Positions 36,088 through 44,730 of a DNA stretch of 64,000 nt are shown one piece after another. The first letter of the stretch is position 1. Each line of letters opens with the position of its first letter. The notes below the pieces were generated by a model. It did no database searches, had not been told where the DNA came from, and worked only from the letters and a program-made list of their open reading frames with translations. The DNA is from Alteromonas sp. ASW11-130 (GTDB taxonomy: Bacteria; Pseudomonadota; Gammaproteobacteria; Enterobacterales; Alteromonadaceae). The DNA lies in the NCBI RefSeq assembly GCF_026183735.1, contig NZ_JAPFRE010000041.1:1-64000 (forward strand), read 5' to 3'. The translations under genes were made by a program, and so were the position numbers.

Positions 36088-39066
36088 TTAGAAGGTATAA
36101 CGTGCACCTATGTTGTAACGAGGGCCCGTTTCAGTGTAACTAACTAACTGCAGCTCTGAACGCTCATGAGCACGCACGGCTTCATCAGTTATATTTAACG
36201 CTTCAACAAAGAATGTTAAATTTTTATTGAAGTCATAGCTAGCATTGATGTCCCATTGACCGTATTCCTCAACAAAGACCGGATTTAGCAGGCCCAGCCC
36301 GTTTACGGTGGAAGCTAAGAACTTGTCACGCCAGTTATAAGCAATTCTCATTTGGATGCCATCTTTATCGTAGAAACCGATTAAGTTAGCGGAATCACTT
36401 ACACCAAGTAGACCACCCTGACCTTCTAACTGTGTGACGTCATATTCAAGATCAGAATCAACTATAGTTGCATTCGCGATTATACCGAAGCCCGACTCAC
36501 CGAATAAGTGTTGAACTGCGAGTTCCCACCCATCTGTACTTGCTTCGTCTTGGTTAACAGGGATAGAAATATCAAAAGTAGCTACATTATCTTCACCAGG
36601 AACCCCTAGGATGAAGCCATTCGCATCTACAGTGTCTGGGTAATTATCAATTATATATTGTCTGATTTCCCCTGTCGTGGCACCAGAACCTAACGTGGCA
36701 ACTGCTTCATCATAACGTGCCCCTTGCGCTGGGTGAGGCAATCCAAAAGTTTGCTCTTGAACAATACCAGTATTTACAAAGTTAACCCCTTCTTTTTTGA
36801 AGTAACCTACCGAGGCGTAACTTCCTTCCCCGTAATACCACTCTAATGCCAAATCGAAGTTAGTCGATTCAAATGGCTCAAGCCCTGGGTTACCACGGGC
36901 GCCTGACCCGCCATTGATTCTCACCAGTGGGTTCAACGTTTGCCCACCTTGTATGTCACCGTATCCTGGACGAGCCATGGTTTTACCCCATGATGCGCGC
37001 AGCATCAAATCATCGGTAAGGTCCAAGTTAAAATCTATGGCTGGTAAGAAATTATCATAGCTACCAGTTAATTCGGTAAATTCTTGGGTGCCTGTGCCAA
37101 TTAGGGTGAACTCGTTGTCACCTGCCCACGCAATATTACTATATGTAGGAACTAACGCTCTAGAAGTAACATCTGTTTCTTCGTAACGAGCGCCAACCGA
37201 AAGACGATAAGGCATCTCACCTAAATCACCAGACAAATTCATTTGCACGTATGCGGCATTGATTTCTTCTTTTGTACGACGGTCAGTCGTCATATCGGAA
37301 GAAGCACAGAATGATGTGCCACAATCACCTACCGATCCCAGACCGCCGTAGGTTTGGTCTGCAATCGCGCGAATAGTATTAAAGTCCCAGGTGAAAAATT
37401 CATGCTGGAGCGCTGGATCGCCGCTAGCACCGGCATCAAACTTATCCCCGATAGTTTCTCTTGTGAAAGCTGAAGGGTCGATATCGCCAGCTTCCCCTAT
37501 TCCACCCCAGTTATCCTGTTGTACATTTGAAAACGCTGAGCGGTTCTTCATTTCTGAACTACTTACACCAAAATCAACACTTTCAATAACGCCCCTATCG
37601 AACGTGTAGCTACCACTTAACTGCGCCTGTTGAATATCACTACGCATCTGGCTGTTTCTGAAGGAGCTCCCCGTCACGCGAACGTCACGAGCGCGAATGC
37701 TGTCTTGCCCCGTTGGATAAGTGATATCGAGTACAGGGAAGTCCCCACTAAAGTTAGTAGTGGTAACAGACCGCACCCACGTAGCCGTACCAATGACATT
37801 ATTGCTGCCGTATGGACTGTTGGGCAGAGAATCTGCTGAAGAGTCATGAATGTCGAACACGAGTTCAAGATTATCATTCACTTCCCACTCAATATTTAAG
37901 CCAAGTGATTTATTTTCATTAACCGTTGAAAACTGACCCGCGCCCATCGCCAAGTCACCTGGTTCTCCAAAGGCTTCAGTGTATACAATCGGCGCGACCA
38001 CCGGTCCATCTGTAAATTCTGCGCGCGAAGGGCCAAAGTTGTACCATGCGGATACATCATTGTAACGATCGTCCACATCATTTTTTGCATACGTATAATC
38101 TAACGTAGCGGTTAAACCATCGACCGGACGATACTGAAGCGTCAACTGGCCATTTGTTCTTACACGCTCAATTTCGTGGAAATTGTAGCCCACGCTTTGT
38201 GGAACGCTATAGATATCACTTGGATCCGGATAATTTTGGTAAGCAGTGGCTGCATCACCGTCTGGGATTAAACCTCCCCAATCTGCATTACCTCCTGCCC
38301 AGTCAAAACCGTTCACCGTTCCAGGGTAGGTTCTCCACCCGCCCGTATTGGCCTGTGCATATCCACTATCACGCTTTTGATACGACCCAGATATAGCCAC
38401 ACCAAAAGTATCATCTGCGAACGTATTACTATACAAAGCAGATAATTCAGGTGTGATAGAATCACCTTTGTCAGAAGATTCATCGATAACGCCTTTAACA
38501 CCAAAAGTCGCTTTTAAACCAGGAGAGTTTAATGGTTTGGTGGTAAGTATATTAATCGTTGCGCCCATACCACCAGTTGGAACGTGCGCTTTGCCTGTTT
38601 TATACAGCTCAACCCCCGCAATCCCTTCAGAAGCAATGTTAGCAAAATCAAACGAACGAGAAGTAGAGGCTGACGTCGCTTCTAATGACGAAGCTGGCAT
38701 GTGTCTGCCATTCAGCAACACTAGGTTATAATCAGGGCCGAACCCACGAACAGTAACTTTACTCCCTTCACCGTTCTGGCGATCAATCGAAACCCCAGTG
38801 ATACGTTGCAATGATTCGGCCAAGTTAGTATCTGGAAATTTACCCATTTCCTCTGCAGATATCGCATCGACAATACCTTGAGAAGAGCGTTTAATATCCA
38901 TCGAACGAATCACCGAGCCCCGAATACCGGATACTTCGATTACTTCAACCATGTTATCGTCGGCGTCCGCGGTCGCTTCTTGCGCTATTGCACTATGCAT
39001 CGTCGCACCTAGCAACAACGACATACTGGTAGCAATTCTAGTTTTTCTAAATAAGTTTCGTTTCAT
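36088..39066 (-). CDS. TonB-dependent receptor, large carbohydrate-type
   Basis: 992 residues from ATG 39066, preceded by AGGGGA at good spacing; the frame reaches back to 39090. Signal peptide ends MHSAIAQ. Plug: VIEVSGIRGSVIRSMDIKRS, EEMGKFPDTNLAESLQRITG, VTVRGFGPDYNLVLLNGRHM, a signature of the large receptor subfamily common in Alteromonadales and Caulobacterales, usually controlled by LacI-type regulators and linked to glycans. Barrel ends GPRYNIGARYTF. It heads the operon with halogenases, SapC and the JmjC-like protein. A LacI-type operator lies at 39295. Ligand not determined. Confidence 0.92.
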   Translation of the reverse strand: MKRNLFRKTRIATSMSLLLGATMHSAIAQEATADADDNMVEVIEVSGIRGSVIRSMDIKRSSQGIVDAISAEEMGKFPDTNLAESLQRITGVSIDRQNGEGSKVTVRGFGPDYNLVLLNGRHMPASSLEATSASTSRSFDFANIASEGIAGVELYKTGKAHVPTGGMGATINILTTKPLNSPGLKATFGVKGVIDESSDKGDSITPELSALYSNTFADDTFGVAISGSYQKRDSGYAQANTGGWRTYPGTVNGFDWAGGNADWGGLIPDGDAATAYQNYPDPSDIYSVPQSVGYNFHEIERVRTNGQLTLQYRPVDGLTATLDYTYAKNDVDDRYNDVSAWYNFGPSRAEFTDGPVVAPIVYTEAFGEPGDLAMGAGQFSTVNENKSLGLNIEWEVNDNLELVFDIHDSSADSLPNSPYGSNNVIGTATWVRSVTTTNFSGDFPVLDITYPTGQDSIRARDVRVTGSSFRNSQMRSDIQQAQLSGSYTFDRGVIESVDFGVSSSEMKNRSAFSNVQQDNWGGIGEAGDIDPSAFTRETIGDKFDAGASGDPALQHEFFTWDFNTIRAIADQTYGGLGSVGDCGTSFCASSDMTTDRRTKEEINAAYVQMNLSGDLGEMPYRLSVGARYEETDVTSRALVPTYSNIAWAGDNEFTLIGTGTQEFTELTGSYDNFLPAIDFNLDLTDDLMLRASWGKTMARPGYGDIQGGQTLNPLVRINGGSGARGNPGLEPFESTNFDLALEWYYGEGSYASVGYFKKEGVNFVNTGIVQEQTFGLPHPAQGARYDEAVATLGSGATTGEIRQYIIDNYPDTVDANGFILGVPGEDNVATFDISIPVNQDEASTDGWELAVQHLFGESGFGIIANATIVDSDLEYDVTQLEGQGGLLGVSDSANLIGFYDKDGIQMRIAYNWRDKFLASTVNGLGLLNPVFVEEYGQWDINASYDFNKNLTFFVEALNITDEAVRAHERSELQLVSYTETGPRYNIGARYTF

Positions 39067-39177
39067 GTGTGTCCCCTGATGCCGCTGCATCTAGTTGCCA
39101 ATACTTCTACTATATTAAACATTTACACGTATGCGAAAATCGCAATTTGTATGCGCTTTCATATTTTAAAAAACCTC

Positions 39178-39202
39178 ATCCGCGTATCGTCGATACGCGG
39201 AT
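39178..39202. promoter_or_regulatory. 25-bp perfect inverted repeat upstream of TonB receptor
   Basis: ATCCGCGTATCG, a single T, then the exact reverse complement. It is 112 bp upstream of the receptor start and could be an operator or an mRNA-leader hairpin. No U-tract follows on the minus strand, so it is a poor terminator. Confidence 0.45.
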
Positions 39203-39294
39203 TTGAGAAGTTTTTCGAGCTTCGTTTCCTGGCACTATGTTAAGCATAGCCTAAACATACTTTTTTGATGCAGCCAGACGGTAAGAATACATTT

Positions 39295-39308
39295 TGTAAA
39301 CGCTTACA
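39295..39308. promoter_or_regulatory. LacI-family-type operator TGTAAACGCTTACA
   Basis: Halves TGTAAAC and TGTAAGC form a near-perfect 14-bp palindrome with a central CG-type step, the classic form of LacI/GalR-family operators. It lies about 230 bp upstream of the TonB receptor start. No LacI-type regulator gene is in the window, so the regulator would act in trans. Confidence 0.5.
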
Positions 39309-39568
39309 TTTTTTAATTTAATATTTTCCCTTTTGTGATGCAAGTGTTTTTTTTTTGTTAAATTTAAAGAGGGCGAAGTAAGTTGTAAAATAACCTACTG
39401 AAAATTTGATGTTTTTTGTTCTTACGCTTGTGAAGAACTAGGCGCGTGCTCTTCAAGGAAAATATAAATTTGAACCCTGCAGCTGGATTCATGGTTACAC
39501 AAATGTTAATAACTTTTAATTTTTACCTAGGCACGAATATCCACGACACCTCATTTACCAATGGAACC

Positions 39569-39961
39569 TTAGCTAAAATAGGTCTTTGTGATACGTTCTA
39601 GATCCTCCAGCAGGATCGGCTTATCAATGAACCCTTTAACACATGCAAACCGAGCCGCGCGCTCTTTATCTGGTTCAAAAACGGAAGAGGAATGCATAAA
39701 AATTAACGACTCAAAATGGTGATGAAACGCATTGGCCTCATATTTTTCGAGAAAATCCCATCCGTTCAATCTGGGCATATTTATATCAAGAATGATGATA
39801 TCGGGGAAAGATTTCACACCCGCTAGATATTCAAGCGCCTCTTCGGCACTTCTCATAAAAGTGAGCTTACCGGTATAGTTGTAATCGTAAAACGCTTCTT
39901 GAGTGAGAAAGTTATACTCATCGTCGTCATCAATACACAATACATCTTGAAAACTTCGCAT
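39569..39961 (-). CDS. Single-domain response regulator (CheY-like)
   Basis: 130 residues, one receiver domain and no output domain. Acidic pair D11-D12 in CIDDDDEYNF, phosphoacceptor D59 in IILDINMPRLNGWDF, conserved Ser/Thr region FMHSSS and K114 in FIDKP. Such proteins relay phosphate or act through protein-protein contacts. A degraded GHKL-ATPase fragment upstream on the same strand (about 40079-40200) may be what remains of a partner kinase. Confidence 0.88.
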   Translation of the reverse strand: MRSFQDVLCIDDDDEYNFLTQEAFYDYNYTGKLTFMRSAEEALEYLAGVKSFPDIIILDINMPRLNGWDFLEKYEANAFHHHFESLIFMHSSSVFEPDKERAARFACVKGFIDKPILLEDLERITKTYFS

Positions 39962-40942
39962 ACTATTTATCTGACTCTCTTTAGATATAAGGTAGCTCTA
40001 TAACTAACCGGGTGCTGACACGGGTTTACGTGTGAAGCCGATATCTCTTCCATACAATTCCACTTGAAACTAAATCATATAATACACCACTCTCACTTCA
40101 CCTGCTTGCAGAATTACGGACTCCAACGGACCAGGTACGTTTTCTTTTTGGCTTTTATCCATGCCAATACCATTGCCGTCTATAGTTAATAAAAACACTT
40201 TGCTAGATATTCTGTTACTGCGTATATTTCTGGTGAGCGTTCAGGTAAGGGTTAACGAATGGCGTGTGTTATCCCATCGTGCAATACGTTGTTAAAAAAG
40301 GGTGAGATGTAATAGATAGATGGCGGGTGAGAAAATTTTGCTTTGATTGATACTATTAGAAGCCTTAATCGAAACTTCAACTACATCTAATAGAGGGCCT
40401 GAAAAAGAGTAGTATTGTTGCTCTCGTCTTCCGTTACACATATGGTTGCCATTACTTCAATCAGATTATCCGAACTATTTTTAAGCGCCATCAAAATACT
40501 TGATACTTCTGAATATACCACCCACGCCGCCTACGCAACTACCCTTTAATATTCTGTTGAAAAGCTTTGTCACAGTATGTTTTCAGATTGATTTAATTTG
40601 GAGGTGAGTGGACGCAAAGTGGCCAAGCCAATTAGAAATAGCCTGAATTTGCACTGGATCCGCAGATGGGAAGGTAACAAAAAGCGTCACCTGTGACCTA
40701 GTAGCGCTTAAGAGTAGAAATACAAACATACCAAATGTCGCAACATGGTTGATGTTATTGCCAAGAAATAGCGATTTGTCGGTTTTTTTAATACTAACCT
40801 GAAGCGCGTCGTTTCTTTCTGTTCATTTTTGTACAAGTTTTTTTCGATTGAAATCTTCCCGTCGGCGGCGTTTACTTATACGCTTAGTCAACCTAAGCCA
40901 TAAGGGAAAAACCAGGCCCGCACGGTCAGTGTTGAAACGGTA
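39962..40942. other. Gene-poor region, about 1 kb
   Basis: No intact gene found on either strand. It contains the kinase-like fragment listed separately and otherwise short frames without motifs. Reads as decayed coding sequence upstream of the response regulator. Confidence 0.5.
40079..40200 (-). pseudogene. Possible GHKL-ATPase (histidine kinase) fragment
   Basis: A reverse-strand frame reads VFLLTIDGNGIGMDKSQKEN, like the G1 box of histidine-kinase ATPase domains (DNGIGMxxEQ), then runs out after VVYYMI. No H-box or receiver is readable nearby. Same strand as and directly upstream of the single-domain response regulator, so it could be a ruined cognate kinase. One short motif only; may be chance. 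Confidence 0.3.
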
Positions 40943-40971
40943 GTTGGGGTGCGGTTACCCACAACCCCAAA
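40943..40971 (-). terminator. GC-rich hairpin after the PEP-CTERM gene
   Basis: On the minus strand GGGGTTGTGG can pair with CCGCACCCC across a 4-nt loop (one bulge), 7 bp past the stop codon of the PEP-CTERM gene. No U-tract, so only terminator-like. Confidence 0.4.
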
Positions 40972-40978
40972 CGAAGTT

Positions 40979-41788
40979 CTATTTTTTCTTTCTGCGACTC
41001 ATACCGAAACCAGTAAGCCCGCTGGCAAACAACAGCCACGTCATCGGCTCTGGTACATCCACAGTCGAAAAAGTATAGTTAACCGTGGTCTCCGAATACC
41101 AGTGAGCATACAAGCTTCCTTCAAGATCTGTAATTGTTACGTCCTCTACACCAGAACTCGATGCGCTAATGCCTCCAGAGGTGAATAAAGAGGATTGAAA
41201 ATCGTAAGTGCCAGTGCCGATAAATTTGGCTAATAACGCCGAGTCTGTAATAGTTCCAGACCAAGTGGATGGCAGATCTAGCCCAAGTCCACCGTCACTC
41301 TCCTCCACAGTACAAGTTTCTGTAAACTCACACGACCCACTTAGCGAGCGTGATGCATCGATTGAAAAGAGGTCTTCAGTGGTAGAGCCAAAATCAAGTT
41401 GCGCTAAAAAAAGAACGTTGAGTGGCGAACTAGAAAGGTTACAAGTATAGCCACTGCTACTACGATTATTACAAGTAGCCTCAGCGTAAGCCCTAACGGC
41501 TACTTCCTGGTAGTTATTTATAACCAGTTCAACTCCCTCTAAAATACGCGTTCCGCCAAGGCTATCAAACTGTTCAATGCTCGATGTTGTCGTTCTAGCA
41601 CCATTAAAACCGATTGTACTGTCAGCAACCAAGCTGGGACCGCTTTGGGTGTCATAGATACTCACGCTATTGTAGATAGTTGATGTGGTAATAACATCAG
41701 CTACGGCAGGCTGAACGCTACCTAAAATAGCTGTAACTCCCGGTAATATACATAACGACTTCAGATTATTTTTATTCGCTCCAGGCAT
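40979..41788 (-). CDS. PEP-CTERM sorting-signal protein, secreted
   Basis: 269 residues from ATG 41788, with GGAG just upstream; ATG 41800 would add four residues. Signal peptide with ILPGVTAILGSVQPAVA, cut before DVI. The body is Ser/Thr-rich with Cys pairs (ATCNNRSSSGYTCN, GSCEFTETC). The C-terminus VPEPMTWLLFASGLTGFGMSRRKKK is a PEP-CTERM tripartite signal: PEP motif, membrane helix, basic tail. Such signals are processed by exosortase (EpsH/XrtA), tied to exopolysaccharide export; no exosortase gene is in the window. Monocistronic. Confidence 0.88.
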   Translation of the reverse strand: MPGANKNNLKSLCILPGVTAILGSVQPAVADVITTSTIYNSVSIYDTQSGPSLVADSTIGFNGARTTTSSIEQFDSLGGTRILEGVELVINNYQEVAVRAYAEATCNNRSSSGYTCNLSSSPLNVLFLAQLDFGSTTEDLFSIDASRSLSGSCEFTETCTVEESDGGLGLDLPSTWSGTITDSALLAKFIGTGTYDFQSSLFTSGGISASSSGVEDVTITDLEGSLYAHWYSETTVNYTFSTVDVPEPMTWLLFASGLTGFGMSRRKKK

Positions 41789-41892
41789 GAGAGGCTCCAT
41801 TAATTAGAATTTACTTGACGCGTATCATTAGCAAGATCCACACCATATTTTTCAATTACCAAAAATCAGTAACTTGCATGAATTTTGTAAGA

Positions 41893-41989
41893 TCAGGACA
41901 CTTGCTAGTGTAAAAATAGCTGACACAATGGTGTGCTAGGCGCTAATACATTTATATCAGGATACTTACTAGTGTAAAAATAGCTGACA
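41893..41989. repeat. Pair of 33-bp direct repeats, 64-bp period
   Basis: 41893-41925 and 41957-41989 agree at 31 of 33 bases; the shared part contains CTAGTGTAAAAATAGCTGAC. Such a pattern resembles the multiple transposase-binding repeats at the ends of IS21-type elements (ending TGTCAGCTATTTTTACA), so it may be the solo end of a lost IS. It lies between the PEP-CTERM gene and the oxygenase gene. Confidence 0.6.
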
Positions 41990-42019
41990 AACCGACCTGC
42001 CAGGCTATGCTACGTTGAA

Positions 42020-42673
42020 TTAGTACAACTCTTCTTCAACAATCACATTAAAGGCCACTGAGATTCGTTCACCGGAGCCGTGAAACGGATGTACCTGATG
42101 GGTAAGCCAACTTGGAAATACAACCATCAATCCCGGTATAGGATCTATAACATAACGTGATTCCAGGATTGTATTTTTTAGATAAGCCATGTTCGCGCCC
42201 GCTCGAGGATCTAACAATTCTAACTTACCGTTGCGTGAGTCTCCGTTAGCTGTCGGATTCCCCCGTGCAATATAATAAACTCCTGACCATAGACAGTTTG
42301 GATGATTATGCGGGGTATTATAACCGCGGTCCCGGTTTACATTCGCCCACGCGTCAAATTTAAATTTAAAACGCCGAGGCTTACCTTCGCTTAGTGAAAT
42401 GCTCTGGGTTAAGCTAACTGTAATCTGGTTAACACGTTTAAACAGCTTATTTATACAAGGAGCCTTCCATCGAAAAAAATCAGGCTCCGAATGCCAGCCA
42501 CCAATATTTGATTTTTGTACTCCTTTAGACGAAGCCTCCCGTTTTAGTATTTCCTGGGTTAACTCCCGATTGAGGTTCTCACTGTCGGGCCAATTATAAG
42601 CAACGAGAGGAGTAGAAAATATCATCGCCATATGGTCAGACAGCTCGAGTTGCGCTTCGTTATTGTTATTCAT
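42020..42673 (-). CDS. Putative 2OG-Fe(II) oxygenase (2OG-FeII_Oxy_5 type)
   Basis: 217 residues. Core features: FDAWANVNRDRGYNTPHNHP (first histidine and acidic partner region), WSGVYYIARGN, then PGLMVVFPSWLTHQVHPFHG with the distal histidine and ERISVAFNV with the 2-oxoglutarate-binding arginine. This matches a family of unassigned oxygenases often annotated by the Oxy_5 domain. No operon partner; a solitary IS3 end lies 25 bp upstream of its start and may carry its promoter. Confidence 0.8.
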   Translation of the reverse strand: MNNNNEAQLELSDHMAMIFSTPLVAYNWPDSENLNRELTQEILKREASSKGVQKSNIGGWHSEPDFFRWKAPCINKLFKRVNQITVSLTQSISLSEGKPRRFKFKFDAWANVNRDRGYNTPHNHPNCLWSGVYYIARGNPTANGDSRNGKLELLDPRAGANMAYLKNTILESRYVIDPIPGLMVVFPSWLTHQVHPFHGSGERISVAFNVIVEEELY

Positions 42674-42698
42674 TTAATAGTTCCGCTGGGTCAATGTA

Positions 42699-42724
42699 GT
42701 GGCCAAATTAACTATGCCATTACA
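42699..42724. mobile_element. Solitary IS3 end (copy of the 7056-7081 inverted repeat)
   Basis: GTGGCCAAATTAACTATGCC then ATTACA: 25 of 26 bases match the right inverted repeat of the element at 5803-7081. No transposase or second end is nearby, so this is a deletion relic or a minimal mobile fragment. Confidence 0.7.
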
Positions 42725-43266
42725 CAATACTAAAAAGATAAAAAGTAAAAAGTAAAAAGGTAAAAAGTAAAAAGTTAAATAGTGGCTAGTTGTAAATTAA
42801 AGGTTAGGCTTAGTCAAATTGGTTAGGAGCCTTTGAAGCCTAAAAAATAAGCTAAACTTCTTATTTATTACTTACTTCTTACTTCTTACTTCTTACTTCT
42901 TATTATTTACAACTAAAGGGTGGACGGTCTTAAAGCTTTGTTGAAGATGACAAAAGGGCGGTTGACTCAAATCTAGGAAACCTTAACCACTCCTGCTTTA
43001 TCTTCAAATCAAGCAAACACTAAATGCGTATGATTTTTAGTTTTTGCATCTCCCATCCTCTCGTAGTAATTGTGCTCCCATTGGGGTTTAGCGCAAAAAG
43101 TTCAGCAGGCCGCTCTTACTTTACTTTCTCGGGAGCTACCGGAACAAACTATACGAAGAGCAATAGCAGTCCTATATTCCTATTGAGCTTAGATGGATTA
43201 GTCGTTACTCGATCTGACAGATTCAGCAACAGGGCTGAATCATATCTGACAGTCTCCTGTGTATCT
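42725..43266. other. Intergenic region with simple repeats
   Basis: 42731-42776 is a run of TAAAAAG units and 42870-42903 a run of CTTACTT/ACTTCTT units, roughly inverted to each other; 10-bp perfect arms AGTTGTAAAT (42788-42797) and ATTTACAACT (42905-42914) add to a large imperfect inverted repeat. 43024-43260 has an open frame on the plus strand without motif or ribosome binding site, which I do not call. Confidence 0.5.
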
Positions 43267-44484
43267 TGAGTTCAACTGGTGAATGCAACGCTATCCTTAT
43301 TTAAGGAGGAACGTTGCCATGAAACAAAGAAAACGCATCTATTACTCACCTGAACAAAAAACACTTATTTGGGACAGGTATAAGCGAGGCGATTCGCTGC
43401 ATGATATCACTAGAATGTTTGACCGCTTTCATTCTTCGATTATGCCAACCATCTATCAAACTGGTGGGTATCGGCCACCAGAACGAAAAAGACATCCACA
43501 ATCTCTCTCGCTTAATGAAAGAGAAGAGATATCACCATGCTTAGTCAGCAAACAATCCATTCGAGAAATTGCCAGACGTTTATCTAGAGCGCCATCAACA
43601 ATCAGCCGAGAGATAAAGAGAAATGGTGGATTGAAGCGCTACCGTGCCGTCGAAGCAGAACAACGAGCATGGGACGAAGCATTAAGACCTAAGCCATGTA
43701 AGTTAATCGGCTCGCCAGAGTTGTGTAAACTGATAGCTGTTAAGCTTAAAAGAGCATGGTCACCACAACAAATTGCGGGTTGGTTAAAGCGACAATATCC
43801 CGATAATCAGGAAATGTACGTGTCCCACGAAACCATCTATAAAACACTGTTCATTTAGACGCGAGGAGCGTTGAAGAAAGAGCTGCAACAGTGCTTGAGA
43901 ACGAAAAGAGCCGTCCGAAAGTCTCGTTCATCAACGCTAAAAGGCCAAGGCTTAGGCCAAATTCCAGATGCTTTATCTATCAGTGAGCGCCCAGCTTCCG
44001 TTGAGGATAGCGCTGTACCTGGGCATTGGGAAGGGGGCCTGATATGCGGTTCAAAGAACAGCTATATCGCAACTCTTGTTGAACGCCACTCTCGTTATGT
44101 GTTGCTCGCCAAAGTGGAAGATAGCAAGTCATCTACAGTTATTGCTGCGCTAATTAAACAAGCCCAAAAGTTACCAAGCGAATTATATAAATCACTCACA
44201 TGGGATAGAGGTAGGGAAATCAAAGACCACAAGCAGTTCACATTGGAGACTGACATCCAAGTATATCTGTGTGATCCTCATTCTCCTTGGCAACGCGGTT
44301 CAAATGAAAATACCAATAGGCTATTGAGACAGTATTTCCCCAAAAGCACTGACTTATCAGTACACAGTCAACAAAAGCTTAGTAGCGTCGCAAGACAACT
44401 TAACGAAAGGCCTAGAAAGACGCTAGACTATGAAACACCAGCTCAGAGATTTAACCAGTGTGTTGCGTCCATCGATTGAACTCA
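43267..44484 (+). mobile_element. IS30-family insertion sequence (1218 bp)
   Basis: Ends are inverted: TGAGTTCAACTGGTGAATGC at 43267 and, reading inward from 44484 on the minus strand, TGAGTTCAATCGATGGACGC. It contains one transposase gene in plus orientation. Two-bp target duplication is not obvious. Element is complete in length but its transposase is inactivated. Confidence 0.85.
43319..44479 (+). pseudogene. IS30-family transposase with internal stop and mutated DDE
   Basis: ATG 43319 begins MKQRKRIYYSPEQKTLIWDR, preceded by AAGGAGG. Helix-turn-helix domains (SIREIARRLSRAPSTISREI) precede an rve core. The frame is split by a TAG at 43856-43858 after YKTLFI and continues in the same frame (TRGALKKELQ). 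The first catalytic Asp, normally in GHWEGDL, is Gly here (GHWEGGL); the second Asp (LTWDRG) and the Glu (GSNENTNRLLRQYFP) remain. Either lesion alone would stop activity, so this copy can only move in trans. Confidence 0.88.
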
Positions 44485-44730
44485 CAATGTATAGCGGCCA
44501 TTTACTGCTTTGCAAAATATCGAGACCTTAGCACAAAGTTACAATTCGTCATTCGCACTAAAAAATAGGTCAGAATTCGGTGTTGAAGCCGATAGAGAGC
44601 TCCTCCAAGTTAAAAGTTGCGTTTATATCATTAGCAGAGGCACATAAAACTTGTTACATATCACAACTTAATTAATTGGCTAGCCCATAATATGCTAATC
44701 CCTAAACGTGAGTTATAGAGAAGAAAATAA

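Noticed and set aside
42873-42903. CTTACTT-type tandem repeats considered as a CRISPR array
   Set aside because: Units are 6-7 bp with no unique spacers and no cas genes anywhere in the window; simple-sequence repeat.
43024-43269. 81-codon plus-strand frame before the IS30 element
   Set aside because: No Shine-Dalgarno, no recognisable family, Ser-rich low-complexity translation; not supported.
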